From Enterobacter hormaechei ATCC 49162 (GTDB lineage Bacteria > Pseudomonadota > Gammaproteobacteria > Enterobacterales > Enterobacteriaceae): DNA of 64,000 bases. The stretch is taken from assembly GCF_001875655.1 (NCBI RefSeq), contig NZ_MKEQ01000001.1, positions 1,240,001 through 1,304,000 of the forward strand, read 5' to 3'. This document shows positions 21,832-31,604 of the stretch, piece after piece. Below the pieces are notes generated by a model, which searched no databases, was not told the DNA's origin, and was given only the letters and a program-made list of their open reading frames with translations. The translations under genes were made by a program, and so were the position numbers. Position 1 is the first letter of the stretch, and the number at the start of each line of letters is the position of its first letter.

Positions 21832-21905
21832 ATCAAGAGCTGAAAACTACCACCAGAAACGCCAACTTCGGGTGGCAGACTGAACCGGTTTGGCGTACCG
21901 ACCAT
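21819..21905 (-). CDS. 28-codon leader peptide ORF (orfX-like)
   Basis: ATG at 21905 opens a 28-codon frame ending TGA at 21821-21819. It includes PNRFSLPPEVGVSGGSF, a motif I associate with short leader ORFs of P1/P4-like phage immunity regions. Its last codons overlap the start of the downstream 150-codon gene by up to 13 bases (or ATGA), which suggests translational coupling as described for P1 orfX-icd. The peptide itself need not be functional. The ORF lies inside the long stem-loop described next, so its translation could be blocked by RNA pairing. Confidence 0.5.
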   Translation of the reverse strand: MVGTPNRFSLPPEVGVSGGSFQLLIWKL

Positions 21906-21970
21906 ATGGAAAATCGGCGCTTCAAAAGAAGCCCCGGTTCAGCCCACCATATTTGAAGATACGGATTATA
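21871..21970 (-). ncRNA. C4-like antisense RNA/target stem module with promoter
   Basis: CTGAACCGG (21880-21888) and CCGGTTCAG (21933-21941) are perfectly complementary; the pairing continues with GGTGG (from 21871) and CCACC (to 21948). Between them lies a small hairpin CTTC-AAAA-GAAG near 21920. Upstream on the minus strand is a sigma70 promoter: TTCACA at 21992-21987, a 16-base spacer and TATAAT at 21970-21965. In P1/P7 immI, C4 RNA is processed from the leader and pairs with the orfX region to stop expression of downstream genes. Order and complementarity here match that design; assignment to the family is from memory and needs a covariance-model search. Confidence 0.5.
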
Positions 21971-22058
21971 CCGCACCTAAAAAAAGTGTGAACGAAACCA
22001 GTGACGTTGCTGTGCGCAACATCTTTCCATATGTGTGTTATCAGGACGCCAATCCCGA

Positions 22059-22255
22059 CACCTGTTTTTGCAGGTGCGCCGCCATTTTATTACTGTAGTT
22101 TTATCCAGCAACAGACATCGAAAGAAACTGGAAAGCGCCTCGCAAAATTTCGCTGCGGCCTGTTCCCCTCACCCTAATCCTCTCCCCAAAGGGGCGGGGG
22201 ACTGTTCCGTGCAGACATTATTCCCTCAGCCCACAGGGAGAGGGAGAAAAGCAGG
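22059..22255. repeat. Intergenic GC-rich palindromic repeats between the C4-like module and clpA
   Basis: No gene is visible from 21971 to 22302. A small hairpin CACCTG/CAGGTG lies at 22059-22076. At 22161-22199 and again in altered form near 22225-22250 is a palindromic element with the core CCCTCACCCTAATCCTCTCC, related to the element near 42459-42499. Such elements recur in Enterobacter intergenic regions and resemble REP-type sequences. Confidence 0.55.
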
Positions 22256-22256
22256 C

Positions 22257-22287
22257 ATAAAAAAACCGGGCATTCGCCCGGTTTTTA
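22257..22287 (-). terminator. clpA terminator
   Basis: On the minus strand AAAAACCGGGC-GAAT-GCCCGG is followed by seven T, about 16 bases after the clpA stop. Confidence 0.85.
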
Positions 22288-22302
22288 AGTTTAACGGTCA
22301 AC

Positions 22303-24582
22303 TCAGTGAGCCGCTTCTGGCTTGTGCTTCGCCGCACTCTGGAAATCGTACGTCAGTTCGTTCTTCGCCTGATCCAGCCCCACCGTTACCTGGCCGCCGT
22401 CCACCAGCGAACCAAACAGCAGCTCGTTAGCCAGCGGTTTCTTCAGGTTGTCCTGAATCACGCGCGCCATCGGACGAGCGCCCATCGCACGGTCGTAGCC
22501 TTTCTCAGCCAGCCAGTTGCGGGCCTCCTGACTCACTTCCAGCGACACGCCTTTCTGATCCAGCTGAACCTGCAACTCGACAATGAACTTGTCCACCACC
22601 TGGTGGATCACCTCGGTAGACAGATGATCGAACCAGATAATGTTGTCCAGACGGTTACGGAACTCCGGCGTGAAGATCTTCTTGATCTCTTCCATCGCAT
22701 CGGTGCTGTTATCCTGGTGGATCAGGCCGATGGATTTACGCTCGGTTTCCCGCACACCCGCGTTGGTAGTCATCACCAGCACCACGTTGCGGAAGTCCGC
22801 CTTGCGCCCGTTGTTATCGGTCAGCGTCCCGTTATCCATCACCTGCAACAGGATGTTGAACACGTCCGGGTGCGCTTTCTCGATTTCATCGAGCAGCAGT
22901 ACCGCATGCGGATGCTTGATTACCGCGTCGGTAAGCAGGCCGCCCTGGTCAAAGCCCACGTATCCCGGAGGCGCACCAATCAAACGGCTGACGGTGTGAC
23001 GCTCCATATACTCGGACATATCAAAGCGCAGCAGCTCAATGCCCAGCGCTTTGGAAAGCTGAACCGTCACCTCGGTTTTCCCCACGCCGGTCGGGCCAGC
23101 GAACAGGAAGGAACCAACCGGCTTGTGGTCATGCCCCAGGCCAGCACGGGCCATCTTGATCGCTTCGGTTAAGGCCTCAATGGCTTTATCCTGACCAAAG
23201 ACCAGCATTTTCAGGCGATTGCCGAGGGTGCGCAGCGTGTCGCGGTCGCTCTGAGAAACGCTCTTCTCAGGAATACGCGCGATGCGGGCCACCACGGACT
23301 CGATATCCGCCACGTTCACGGTTTTCTTCCGCTTGCTGGCAGGCATCAGGCGCGCACGCGCACCCGCTTCGTCAATCACGTCGATCGCTTTATCCGGCAG
23401 ATGACGATCGTTGATGTATTTCACCGCCAGCTCCACCGCCGCACGTACCGCTTTCGCGGTGTAACGCACGTCGTGGTGCGCTTCGTACTTGGTTTTCAGG
23501 CCGTTGATGATCTGCACCGTTTCGTCAACCGACGGCTCGGTAACATCGATTTTCTGGAAACGACGCGCCAGCGCACGATCCTTCTCAAAGATGTTGCTGA
23601 ACTCCTGATACGTCGTGGAGCCCATCACGCGGATCTTGCCGCTGGAGAGCAGCGGTTTGATCAGGTTAGCCGCATCCACCTGGCCACCGGAAGCCGCACC
23701 TGCGCCGATGATGGTGTGGATCTCATCGATAAACAGGATGCTGTTGGTGTCCTGCTCCAGCTGTTTTAACAGCGCTTTGAAACGTTTTTCGAAATCACCG
23801 CGGTATTTGGTGCCCGCCAGCAGCGAGCCAATATCCAGCGAGTAGATGGTGCAGTCGGCAATCACTTCCGGCACGTCGCCCTGCACTATGCGCCAGGCCA
23901 GCCCTTCGGCAATCGCGGTTTTACCCACGCCAGATTCCCCCACCAGCAGCGGGTTGTTCTTGCGGCGACGACACAGCACCTGGATGGCTCGCTCCAGCTC
24001 TTTGTCGCGGCCAATCAGCGGGTCGATACCGCCAACGCGAGCAAGCTGGTTAAGGTTGGTGGTGAAGTTTTCCATACGATCCTCCCCGCCTGCTTGCTCT
24101 TCATTGCTGTTGATCTGTCCGCTGGGATCCGATGCCTGGTTAGGCTCGTCTTTGCGCGTTCCGTGAGAGATAAAGTTGACCACATCGAGTCGGCTGACTT
24201 CGTGTTTACGCAGCAGGTAGGCCGCCTGGGACTCCTGCTCGCTGAAGATGGCGACCAGAACATTGGCGCCCGTCACTTCGCTACGTCCGGAAGACTGGAC
24301 GTGGAAAACCGCGCGCTGCAACACGCGCTGGAAGCTGAGCGTCGGCTGCGTGTCGCGCTCTTCTTCACTGGCTGGCAGCACCGGTGTAGTTTGTTCGATG
24401 AAGGCTTCGAGTTCCTGACGTAGCGCCACCAGATCCACGGAGCAGGCTTCCAGCGCTTCGCGGGCAGATGGGTTGCTAAGCAATGCGAGCAGCAAGTGCT
24501 CGACGGTCATAAACTCATGTCGGTGCTCACGCGCTCTGGCGAAAGCCATGTTTAAACTGAGTTCCAGTTCTTGATTGAGCAT
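22303..24582 (-). CDS. clpA: ATP-dependent Clp protease ATPase subunit ClpA
   Basis: Started at [11 protein letters not shown] after a GGGAGG site, the protein is 759 residues (E. coli 758). The N-domain (about 1-145) binds ClpS. AAA+ domain D1 has Walker [10 protein letters not shown] and D2 has GPTGVGKTE, both with intact Walker B ([21 protein letters not shown]). It unfolds substrates and feeds them to ClpP, including N-degron proteins made by Aat. It lies 27 bases downstream of clpS, so the two form one unit. Confidence 0.98.
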   Translation of the reverse strand: MLNQELELSLNMAFARAREHRHEFMTVEHLLLALLSNPSAREALEACSVDLVALRQELEAFIEQTTPVLPASEEERDTQPTLSFQRVLQRAVFHVQSSGRSEVTGANVLVAIFSEQESQAAYLLRKHEVSRLDVVNFISHGTRKDEPNQASDPSGQINSNEEQAGGEDRMENFTTNLNQLARVGGIDPLIGRDKELERAIQVLCRRRKNNPLLVGESGVGKTAIAEGLAWRIVQGDVPEVIADCTIYSLDIGSLLAGTKYRGDFEKRFKALLKQLEQDTNSILFIDEIHTIIGAGAASGGQVDAANLIKPLLSSGKIRVMGSTTYQEFSNIFEKDRALARRFQKIDVTEPSVDETVQIINGLKTKYEAHHDVRYTAKAVRAAVELAVKYINDRHLPDKAIDVIDEAGARARLMPASKRKKTVNVADIESVVARIARIPEKSVSQSDRDTLRTLGNRLKMLVFGQDKAIEALTEAIKMARAGLGHDHKPVGSFLFAGPTGVGKTEVTVQLSKALGIELLRFDMSEYMERHTVSRLIGAPPGYVGFDQGGLLTDAVIKHPHAVLLLDEIEKAHPDVFNILLQVMDNGTLTDNNGRKADFRNVVLVMTTNAGVRETERKSIGLIHQDNSTDAMEEIKKIFTPEFRNRLDNIIWFDHLSTEVIHQVVDKFIVELQVQLDQKGVSLEVSQEARNWLAEKGYDRAMGARPMARVIQDNLKKPLANELLFGSLVDGGQVTVGLDQAKNELTYDFQSAAKHKPEAAH

Positions 24583-24609
24583 AGGCACCTCCCCCAATTT
24601 TATGCCTTA

Positions 24610-24930
24610 TCAGGCCTTTTCCAGCGTACACAGCAACGGATGCTCGTTCTCCCTTGCATAGTCGTTCACCATCGCTACTTTGGTTTCCGCGACTTCGGCA
24701 GTAAAGATGCCGCAGATCGCTTTGCCACGATAATGAACGGTAAGCATCAGTTGCGTTGCACGTTCAACATCATAAGAAAAGAACTTTTGTAGCACGTCAA
24801 TAACAAATTCCATCGGCGTGTAATCATCGTTCATTAACATAACTTTATACATAGATGGCGGTTTTAGCGCGTCGCGCACTTTATCTTCCGCCAGCTGGTC
24901 AAAATCCAGCCAATCGTTGGTCTTACCCAT
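24610..24930 (-). CDS. clpS: Clp protease adaptor ClpS
   Basis: The conserved start [13 protein letters not shown] gives 106 residues as in E. coli; a longer in-frame extension of 20 codons is not conserved. The N-degron binding pocket is visible in [20 protein letters not shown] and the [10 protein letters not shown] turn. ClpS delivers proteins with N-terminal Leu, Phe, Tyr or Trp to ClpAP. The 267 bases between clpS and cspD hold no gene and carry the two divergent promoters. Confidence 0.97.
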   Translation of the reverse strand: MGKTNDWLDFDQLAEDKVRDALKPPSMYKVMLMNDDYTPMEFVIDVLQKFFSYDVERATQLMLTVHYRGKAICGIFTAEVAETKVAMVNDYARENEHPLLCTLEKA

Positions 24931-25197
24931 TATGCATAACCACTTTGAATCTACCTCAGATGTTAGATAACAATCATCTATTACTGTCATCCGCGATGTC
25001 TGTCACAAACTGTTGCAATAGCGTTAACTGCCTCAAATTTTGGTTGATTATTGTCCCAACTCCAGCGCCAAACGCTTGACGGCTTCTTCCGATTCTCTAA
25101 ATTGTACAAGCGTGAGTTGGCGAGGTTTTGAACAGCCCCCACTCCACCACCGGTTCATTCCATCTTAATTTATAAGATTTACGAAGGATGTCGAAGC

Positions 25198-25419
25198 ATG
25201 GAAATGGGTACTGTTAAGTGGTTCAACAACGCCAAGGGGTTTGGCTTCATTTGCCCCGAAGGCGGCGGCGAGGATATCTTCGCTCACTATTCCACCATTC
25301 AGATGGATGGTTACAGGACGCTCAAAGCCGGGCAGTCCGTCCGGTTCGATGTACACCAGGGGCCAAAAGGCAATCACGCCAGTCTTATCGTGCCCGTTGA
25401 AGCAGAAACGGTTGCATAG
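25198..25419 (+). CDS. cspD: Cold-shock-like protein CspD
   Basis: This 73-residue single cold-shock domain has RNP1 KGFGFICP and RNP2 DIFAHYSTI, and starts MEMGTVKWFNNAKGFGF (E. coli has MEKGTVKWF and 74 residues). Unlike CspA, CspD is induced in stationary phase and starvation and inhibits DNA replication by binding single-stranded DNA. It is divergent from clpS, as in E. coli. Confidence 0.96.
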   Translation: MEMGTVKWFNNAKGFGFICPEGGGEDIFAHYSTIQMDGYRTLKAGQSVRFDVHQGPKGNHASLIVPVEAETVA

Positions 25420-25450
25420 CTCTCTGATTCATTGTGTACACCCCGCAGGC

Positions 25451-25486
25451 AAAATGCCAGCCCGATCGGCTGGCATTTTTATTTTC
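25451..25486. terminator. Bidirectional terminator between cspD and macB
   Basis: AAATGCCAGCC/GGCTGGCATTT form an eleven-base-pair stem followed by TTATTTT on the plus strand, between two convergent genes. Confidence 0.85.
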
Positions 25487-25489
25487 GGG

Positions 25490-27430
25490 CTATTCCCGCG
25501 CCAGTGCATCCACCGGATCCAGCCGCGCCGCGTTTCGCGCCGGCAGCCAGCCAAACAAAATGCCGGTAAACGTGGAACATAAAAACGCGGTGAGGATTGC
25601 CATCGGTGAGAAGCCAATCTCCCACCCCGGTAAAAAGAGCTGGAGCGCGAAGGCGATCATCATCGAGAGCGCAATCCCCATCGCGCCGCCCACCAGACAC
25701 ACCAGCACCGCTTCAATCAAAAATTGCTGGAGCACGTCGCTGGCTCTGGCCCCGACCGCCATGCGGATGCCGATCTCCCGCGTACGTTCGGTCACCGACA
25801 CCAGCATAATGTTCATCACCCCTATCCCGCCGACGACCAGCGAAATCACCGCCACCAGCGTCAGGAACAGCTGAAGAGTACGTGTGGTCTTTTCCGCCGT
25901 TTTCAAGAGGCCGTCCATGTTCCAGGTGAAGAAATCCTTTTTCCCGTGACGCAACGTTAACAGCCGTTCCAGCTGCTGTTCCGCCAGCGCGCTGTCGTAG
26001 CCCTCTTTCACCCGCACGGTAATGGAGTTAAGCCAGGACTGTCCCATAATGCGCCCGGAAATGGTGCTGTACGGCAGCCAGACGCGCAAAATTTTGCTGC
26101 TGCCAAACATCGACTGTTTCTCTTCCGCCACACCAATCACCGTGGCGGGCATGTTCCCCACCAGGATCACTTCCCCCACCACACGGGTTTTATTGGGGAA
26201 AAGCTGTCTGCGCGAGTTAGCGTCCAGCACCACCACCTGCGCCCTACCCGCCAGCTGTTCGGCGTTGAAGGTCGCCCCTTCGCTGAAGGTCATGCCATAA
26301 ACGTTGAAGTAATCTCCGCTGACGCCGTTAGCGCTGGCCGCCACGTCGATGTTGCCGTAGCGCAGACGCAGGTTTTGCGACACGGCAGGCGTGGCGGAGT
26401 TCACCCACGGCTGCTTCTGAATGGCCGCCAGATCGTCATACTTTAGCGCCTGCTGATACTGCGGCTCGTCGTCGCCAAAATCTTTGCCGGGGTAAACGTC
26501 GATGGTGTTAGTCCCGATGGCGCGAATATCCGCCAGCACCAGCTGTTTCGCCGCATCGCCCACCACCACAATCGACACCACCGAGGCGATACCGATAATA
26601 ATGCCGAGCATGGTCAGCAGGGTGCGCATTTTGTTGGCCGCCATCGCCAGCCAGGCCATGGTCAGCGCCTCGCGAAAGCCGCTGGAAAACTGTCCCCAGC
26701 CGGTAGACGCAGGCAGGGCTTCTTTCGGCGCCGCCGCTCTGGACTGACGCGGCGGCGGGTTGCTGACCAGCTCGCCGTCGCGGATCTCGATGATGCGTTC
26801 GGCCTGTGCCGCCACCTGCGGATCGTGGGTGACGATAATCACCGTGTGCCCCTGATCGCGAAGCTGATGCAGGATCGCCATCACCTCTTCACCGGAGTGG
26901 CTGTCGAGCGCGCCGGTTGGCTCATCGGCAAGGATCACCTGCCCGCCGTTCATCAGCGCGCGGGCAATACTCACGCGCTGCTGCTGACCGCCGGAAAGCT
27001 GCGAGGGCTGATAGTCCACACGCTCCGCCAGCCCCAGACGCGTTAACAGCCCCTTCGCGCGTTCGAGACGTTTTTTGCGCTCGACGCCCGCATACACCGC
27101 TGGCACTTCCACGTTCTGCGCCGCACTCAGGTGGGAAAGCAGATGGTAACGCTGGAAGATAAAGCCAAAATGCTCGCGACGCAGCCTCGCCAGCGCGTCG
27201 CCGTCCAGAGTAGAAACATCCGTCCCGGCCACGCGATAGGTGCCGCTGGTGGGCTTATCCAGACAGCCGAGAATGTTCATCAGCGTCGATTTACCCGAGC
27301 CAGACGCCCCGACAATCGCCACCATTTCACCGGCTTCCACGCGCAGGGAGATGCCTTTCAGCACCTCCACCGGCCCGTCGCCGGACGGATAGTTGCGACG
27401 AATGTCATTCAGCTCAAGCAGCGCCGTCAT
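25490..27430 (-). CDS. macB: Macrolide/enterotoxin exporter ATPase-permease MacB
   Basis: The 646 residues (E. coli 648) begin with an ABC ATPase domain: Walker [11 protein letters not shown], signature [15 protein letters not shown] and Walker [14 protein letters not shown] FtsX-type permease follows, with one span near 275, a large periplasmic domain (about 300-520) and three C-terminal spans. With MacA and TolC it drives periplasmic export of macrolides, heat-stable toxin and other substrates by mechanotransmission. It overlaps macA by four bases. Confidence 0.97.
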   Translation of the reverse strand: MTALLELNDIRRNYPSGDGPVEVLKGISLRVEAGEMVAIVGASGSGKSTLMNILGCLDKPTSGTYRVAGTDVSTLDGDALARLRREHFGFIFQRYHLLSHLSAAQNVEVPAVYAGVERKKRLERAKGLLTRLGLAERVDYQPSQLSGGQQQRVSIARALMNGGQVILADEPTGALDSHSGEEVMAILHQLRDQGHTVIIVTHDPQVAAQAERIIEIRDGELVSNPPPRQSRAAAPKEALPASTGWGQFSSGFREALTMAWLAMAANKMRTLLTMLGIIIGIASVVSIVVVGDAAKQLVLADIRAIGTNTIDVYPGKDFGDDEPQYQQALKYDDLAAIQKQPWVNSATPAVSQNLRLRYGNIDVAASANGVSGDYFNVYGMTFSEGATFNAEQLAGRAQVVVLDANSRRQLFPNKTRVVGEVILVGNMPATVIGVAEEKQSMFGSSKILRVWLPYSTISGRIMGQSWLNSITVRVKEGYDSALAEQQLERLLTLRHGKKDFFTWNMDGLLKTAEKTTRTLQLFLTLVAVISLVVGGIGVMNIMLVSVTERTREIGIRMAVGARASDVLQQFLIEAVLVCLVGGAMGIALSMMIAFALQLFLPGWEIGFSPMAILTAFLCSTFTGILFGWLPARNAARLDPVDALARE

Positions 27431-28542
27431 TGCGCGGCTCCGGGCAGGCTTTCGCTGGTGACCACTTCCTCACCCTCTTCCAGCCCTTTCACCACCACCA
27501 CGTCGGTGTCGTTACGCGCGCCAATCACCACTTCCCGCTCGCGGATTTCGCCGTTGCGCAGTACTTTCACTTTGTAGCGATTGTCCCCGGCGGATTCGCC
27601 CAGCGCGGAGAGCGGAACCGTCAGCACGTTTTTCACGCCAGTCAGTTGGATATGCACCTGGGCGGTCATATCCAGACGCAGCACGCCCTGCGGGTTTGGC
27701 ACCTCAAAACGTGCATAGTAGAAGATGGCGTCGTTGACCTTCTCCGGCGTCGGCAGAATATCTTTCAGCACCCCTTCATAGCGGGTTTGCGGATCGCCCA
27801 GCACCGTAAACCAGGCTTTTTGCCCCGGCTTAAGATGGATGACGTCCGCTTCAGATACCTGAGCTTTCACCAGCATGGTGCTCATATCCGCCAGGGTCAG
27901 GATGTTCGGCGCCTGTTGCGCGGCGATAACCGTCTGGCCTTGCAGGGTGGTTATCTGCGTCACTTCCCCGGCCATTGGCGCCACGATTTGCGTGTAATCG
28001 AGGTTGGTTTTCGCCGTATCCAGCGAGGCCTGATTCCGCTTGATTTGCGCGTCGATGGTGCCAATCTGCGCCTGCTTCACCGCCAGTTCCGTGGCGGCAG
28101 TGTCCAGATCCTGTTTCGAGATGGCCTGCGTTTTCGCCAGCGCCTGCTGGCGCGTCAGGGTGACCTGGGCCAGATTACGCTCCGCCTGAGCCTGAGCGCG
28201 CTGGGCGCGCAGCTCCATCAGCGTCGCTTCCACTTCGCGGATCTGGTTTTGCGCCTGCTCAGGATCGATCACCCCCAACAGCTGGCCTTTTTTAACCTTA
28301 TCGCCAATTTCAACCGACAGGGTTTTTAACTGGCCGCTGACCTGCGCGCCCACGTCAACCTTACGCAGGGCATCCAGTTTTCCCGTCGCCAGCACGTTTT
28401 GTTGTAGCTCGCCCGGACGAACAATCAGCGTTTGATACTGCGGTACCGGCGCGTTCAGTACCTTCCATAACCAGAATCCGCCCGCTAACACCACTACCGC
28501 CAGCAGCAGAAACAGCTTTCTGCGTTTTCCCTTCAGGTTCAT
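27427..28542 (-). CDS. macA: Membrane fusion protein MacA
   Basis: The 371 residues equal E. coli MacA. One N-terminal span ([17 protein letters not shown]) is followed by a lipoyl half-domain ([21 protein letters not shown]), a long alpha-helical hairpin (about 90-205, rich in Gln and Ala heptads) and beta-barrel and membrane-proximal domains. It joins MacB to TolC. First gene of macAB; the 159-base gap to ybjX carries both divergent promoters. Confidence 0.97.
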   Translation of the reverse strand: MNLKGKRRKLFLLLAVVVLAGGFWLWKVLNAPVPQYQTLIVRPGELQQNVLATGKLDALRKVDVGAQVSGQLKTLSVEIGDKVKKGQLLGVIDPEQAQNQIREVEATLMELRAQRAQAQAERNLAQVTLTRQQALAKTQAISKQDLDTAATELAVKQAQIGTIDAQIKRNQASLDTAKTNLDYTQIVAPMAGEVTQITTLQGQTVIAAQQAPNILTLADMSTMLVKAQVSEADVIHLKPGQKAWFTVLGDPQTRYEGVLKDILPTPEKVNDAIFYYARFEVPNPQGVLRLDMTAQVHIQLTGVKNVLTVPLSALGESAGDNRYKVKVLRNGEIREREVVIGARNDTDVVVVKGLEEGEEVVTSESLPGAAQ

Positions 28543-28636
28543 AAATATTCCAAATAATTGTTCTGGCTATCATCACCGTTGATTTTATCTAAACCACTCC
28601 TCAACGAAACCCCCGATCCCCGTAATCGTCGGGAAT

Positions 28637-28653
28637 TGTTTACCCGATGTTGA
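28637..28653 (+). promoter_or_regulatory. PhoP box upstream of ybjX
   Basis: TGTTTA, five bases (CCCGA), then TGTTGA: eleven of twelve matches to the PhoP direct repeat TGTTTA-N5-TGTTTA, 49 bases before the ybjX start. ybjX (virK-like) is a known PhoPQ-linked gene in enterobacteria, which supports the call. Confidence 0.6.
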
Positions 28654-28701
28654 TAAAGCGCCTGCTGAAATAGCGATATTCCACCAGAAGCAGGATCTAA
28701 C

Positions 28702-29658
28702 ATGTCTTCCATCGTCGATACACCTTATTCAACGCTACCCCAGCCTAAATCGGGCTGGCAATTGTTCAAAAGCCTGGCATCGGGTTCTCTCGCGCCGGGG
28801 CTGGCGTGGCAAAATCCGGCCTATCGACGTAAGTTTATGTTGCGCTCGCTGGCAACGCCGTTCACCACTGCGCGCCTGCTTGGACACCTTGCCAAACAGC
28901 CCCGTCTGATGCAGATCCTGCGCGTGCAGCCCGGCCTGCCGTGCCGCCTGCACCGACCGTGGCTGACCGTCAATATGGGCCGTCAGAATACGCTGGACGC
29001 ATTGAACGATCACTATCAGATGATGAGCCGCCATCTTCCGGTGTCGCTGCTAAATGGCTACCTCTCCAGTCAGGGCATCACCCTGGTGACGTTAACGGGC
29101 AAAGAGGAGCAGCCGTTTAGCGTTCGCCTGAGCGCGGATGCGTTTCTGGACAAAGAAGGAGAAGCGACCCTCACTTTTTGCGACCACCAGAACACGGTGC
29201 TGGCCGAGCTGACCTTTACGCTGTGCCAGTACGAAGGCAAGTCAACGCTGTTCATCGGCGGAATGCAGGGGGCGAAGGCGCATGTCGCGCACGAACACAT
29301 CCAGCTTGCGACTAAAGCCTGTCACGGACTGTTCCCAAAACGTCTGCTGGTGGAAGCGGTCATGACGCTGGCAGGTGCCTTCCCGGTCGAGCAGATCCTC
29401 GCGGTGAGTAATGCCACCCATATCTACCGCAGCTGGCGCTATCGCAAGAAAAAAGAGGGAAAATTGCTGGCTGATTACGACAGCTTCTGGCGCTCTCTTG
29501 GCGGAGAGCAGCAGGATAACGGCAACTTTGCCCTGCCGCTGACCATGCCACGCAAGCCGATGGAAGAGATAGCGAGTAAAAAACGGTCCGAGTACCGCCG
29601 CCGCTATGCCCTGCTGGACAGCCTGATCCAACAGGTTTCACAGGCCACTGCCCGTTAA
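28702..29658 (+). CDS. ybjX: VirK/YbjX family protein (DUF535)
   Basis: The 318-residue protein aligns with E. coli YbjX along its length. Landmarks are WQNPAYRRKFMLRSL near the N-terminus, FIGGMQGAK in the middle and the C-terminal HIYRSWRYRKKKEGKLLADYDSFW. No signal peptide is evident. The biochemical role is unknown; related VirK proteins affect membrane-peptide resistance and virulence-factor display. The PhoP box upstream predicts induction by low magnesium or antimicrobial peptides. Its stop overlaps the convergent ybjD stop. Confidence 0.92.
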   Translation: MSSIVDTPYSTLPQPKSGWQLFKSLASGSLAPGLAWQNPAYRRKFMLRSLATPFTTARLLGHLAKQPRLMQILRVQPGLPCRLHRPWLTVNMGRQNTLDALNDHYQMMSRHLPVSLLNGYLSSQGITLVTLTGKEEQPFSVRLSADAFLDKEGEATLTFCDHQNTVLAELTFTLCQYEGKSTLFIGGMQGAKAHVAHEHIQLATKACHGLFPKRLLVEAVMTLAGAFPVEQILAVSNATHIYRSWRYRKKKEGKLLADYDSFWRSLGGEQQDNGNFALPLTMPRKPMEEIASKKRSEYRRRYALLDSLIQQVSQATAR

Positions 29659-31313
29659 TCTGCCCTCCCGCGAGCCAGCCAGAGGACGCGGGAGAACATT
29701 TTACGCAGCAGCGTGGGTACCGACTCCACGCCTCGCCTGCCCGCTTCCGTCGCCACTTCGATGGCCAAATCCGGTTTTGACGAACGGTGGATCGCTTTCG
29801 CGATCACCCGGCGCATATTCATCGGCACATCCACCGGGATCATCGCCACGCGGTGAAAGACGTCGTCAAAGCCCTGGCGGTACATAAAGTGCTCCATGTC
29901 CATCGCAGGCAATGCGGTCAGATGTTCACGCTCCGCCTCCCGATCGTTATTGAGCAGGCTGCGTACGGTCGCCGCATATTTTTTACCCGCCTCATCGCCA
30001 TCCACCAGCACGTGCCACTCGATCCCCATCCGGCGCGCAAATTTGATCAGCGGCTTTAAGCCCGACTGAGCAAATTCGATCACCTTGATCCCTTCGGCAT
30101 CAAAGTGGTGCCCGCACTGGCGAGCCAGCTCGTTTATCACCCAGGTTTCCGTTTCGCCTTCCACCAGTAACCAGCAGCGGGCAAACAGGGATGAGGCTCG
30201 GTTAAAGCGGATATGAAAGGCAATCCGTCGGCCATCTTCGGCATTTAACCCGCCGGGTCCAAGCCGGTAGGCGGTGACACGCGACGATTCACGCACCAGG
30301 CGGCAGACATACTCCACCGGCGTCAGGGAGAGCAACTCTCCGGAATTCGTGGTGGTGACACGCTGCAACGGCAGCAGATTCAGAAGATGCCACGCCACGG
30401 AAAGCATAATCGGGTGCAGCCGCGTTTCCGGATCTTCCACCAGCAGCAGCGGGCGCGCATCCCGATCCAGGCGCACCGTCCCTTTCGCCTGCAAAAGCGT
30501 GGAGAATAATCCCAGCAGGATCACCCGATGCGTGCGCCCGCCGGGGCGGTCGATCATGCGGTTGATAATGTCGAGATAGCGCCAGCTTCGTTGCTCATCG
30601 TGCGAGCGGCGGCGCATCAGACGGTGGCGCGCCTGCCCCGTTCCCTGCTCGGAGAAGTAGTGCTCCAGTAATTGCACCATGGCAGACAGCCCCTGACGGA
30701 TCTGGCCGTCGGTGAGGTTCTGCGGGCGCGAGACCAGTTCACGGGCGAGGAAATCCAGTTCGCGGGCGGTCACCTCCACTTCGGGCATATTCGGCACGGT
30801 GCCGTTGCGGATCCGCCGCATAAAGCGCGCGTCACGTAAGCGCAGCACGGGGGAGAGACGGATAAGATGGCGGGCAAGCTCGTCAATATTATCGAGCGGG
30901 ATCGGATTCCCCTTCTCATCCAGGAATTCACGCAGGGTTAACACGCCGTCGTTTTGCGCCATTTCGCCCTCAAGGCGATAGAAAATACGGTGGAACCCAT
31001 CTTCACAGGGCACCCAGCAGGGCGACATTGGGCGAAAACGACGCACGCGATGGCGACCAGGCTCAGATTCGCGGAAGGTCAGGATGATATGCAGATGTTT
31101 CTCGCGTCCGTTGACATCCCCCGGCGGAAACCAGAAGTCATCATGAACGAAGTGGTACAAGTTCTCTTCGGGCGAAAGCAGCAGCGTCAGGGCATCCAGC
31201 AGGCTGGATTTACCCCAGGCATTTTCGCCTATCAGGACGTTGTTCTGTTCCAGTTGCAGTGACAGGCGGTTAATCCCGCGAAACCCGACAATCTCCACAC
31301 GTTCGAGTAGCAT
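29655..31313 (-). CDS. ybjD: OLD-family ATP-dependent nuclease YbjD
   Basis: The 552 residues match E. coli YbjD. The N-terminus carries an ABC/RecF-like P-loop (IGENAWGKSSLLDAL, about residues 28-42). LLVEDPETRLHP is the Walker B/D-loop region and the C-terminal third is a TOPRIM nuclease domain (LLVEGETETW near 385, LVDGDEAGK near 440). OLD nucleases include the P2 Old exclusion protein, so a DNA-maintenance or defence role is possible but unproven for YbjD. Its stop codon overlaps that of ybjX. Confidence 0.93.
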   Translation of the reverse strand: MLLERVEIVGFRGINRLSLQLEQNNVLIGENAWGKSSLLDALTLLLSPEENLYHFVHDDFWFPPGDVNGREKHLHIILTFRESEPGRHRVRRFRPMSPCWVPCEDGFHRIFYRLEGEMAQNDGVLTLREFLDEKGNPIPLDNIDELARHLIRLSPVLRLRDARFMRRIRNGTVPNMPEVEVTARELDFLARELVSRPQNLTDGQIRQGLSAMVQLLEHYFSEQGTGQARHRLMRRRSHDEQRSWRYLDIINRMIDRPGGRTHRVILLGLFSTLLQAKGTVRLDRDARPLLLVEDPETRLHPIMLSVAWHLLNLLPLQRVTTTNSGELLSLTPVEYVCRLVRESSRVTAYRLGPGGLNAEDGRRIAFHIRFNRASSLFARCWLLVEGETETWVINELARQCGHHFDAEGIKVIEFAQSGLKPLIKFARRMGIEWHVLVDGDEAGKKYAATVRSLLNNDREAEREHLTALPAMDMEHFMYRQGFDDVFHRVAMIPVDVPMNMRRVIAKAIHRSSKPDLAIEVATEAGRRGVESVPTLLRKMFSRVLWLARGRAD

Positions 31314-31604
31314 ACATCCCCCGCATTTCGGCCACTTTTTCCTTCAAGTTATCAGCAGTATAGCGGCAGGCTGTGGGTCACGACAGCAGAATATACGCCC
31401 CGTTAATAATTGGGCTATGCTCTATTTACCTCCGATCTGAACAAGGATTGACATCACATTGCCTTAAATCAAATTTAATGAATTTATTTGAGTGGCGAAG
31501 GGATGTTGATGGTTTCAAAATACGGGCTCTTTGAGTCGTCAGCCCTTTATGGCGATATAACCCGCGCGCAGGAATGGGTGCGGACGTTTATTATTGAGGT
31601 GGTT

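Noticed and set aside
29655..31313. ybjD (OLD nuclease) as part of a Gabija or retron-like defence system
   Set aside because: It is a core gene in its E. coli position with no helicase or reverse-transcriptase partner beside it; Gabija needs a GajB helicase next to the OLD nuclease.
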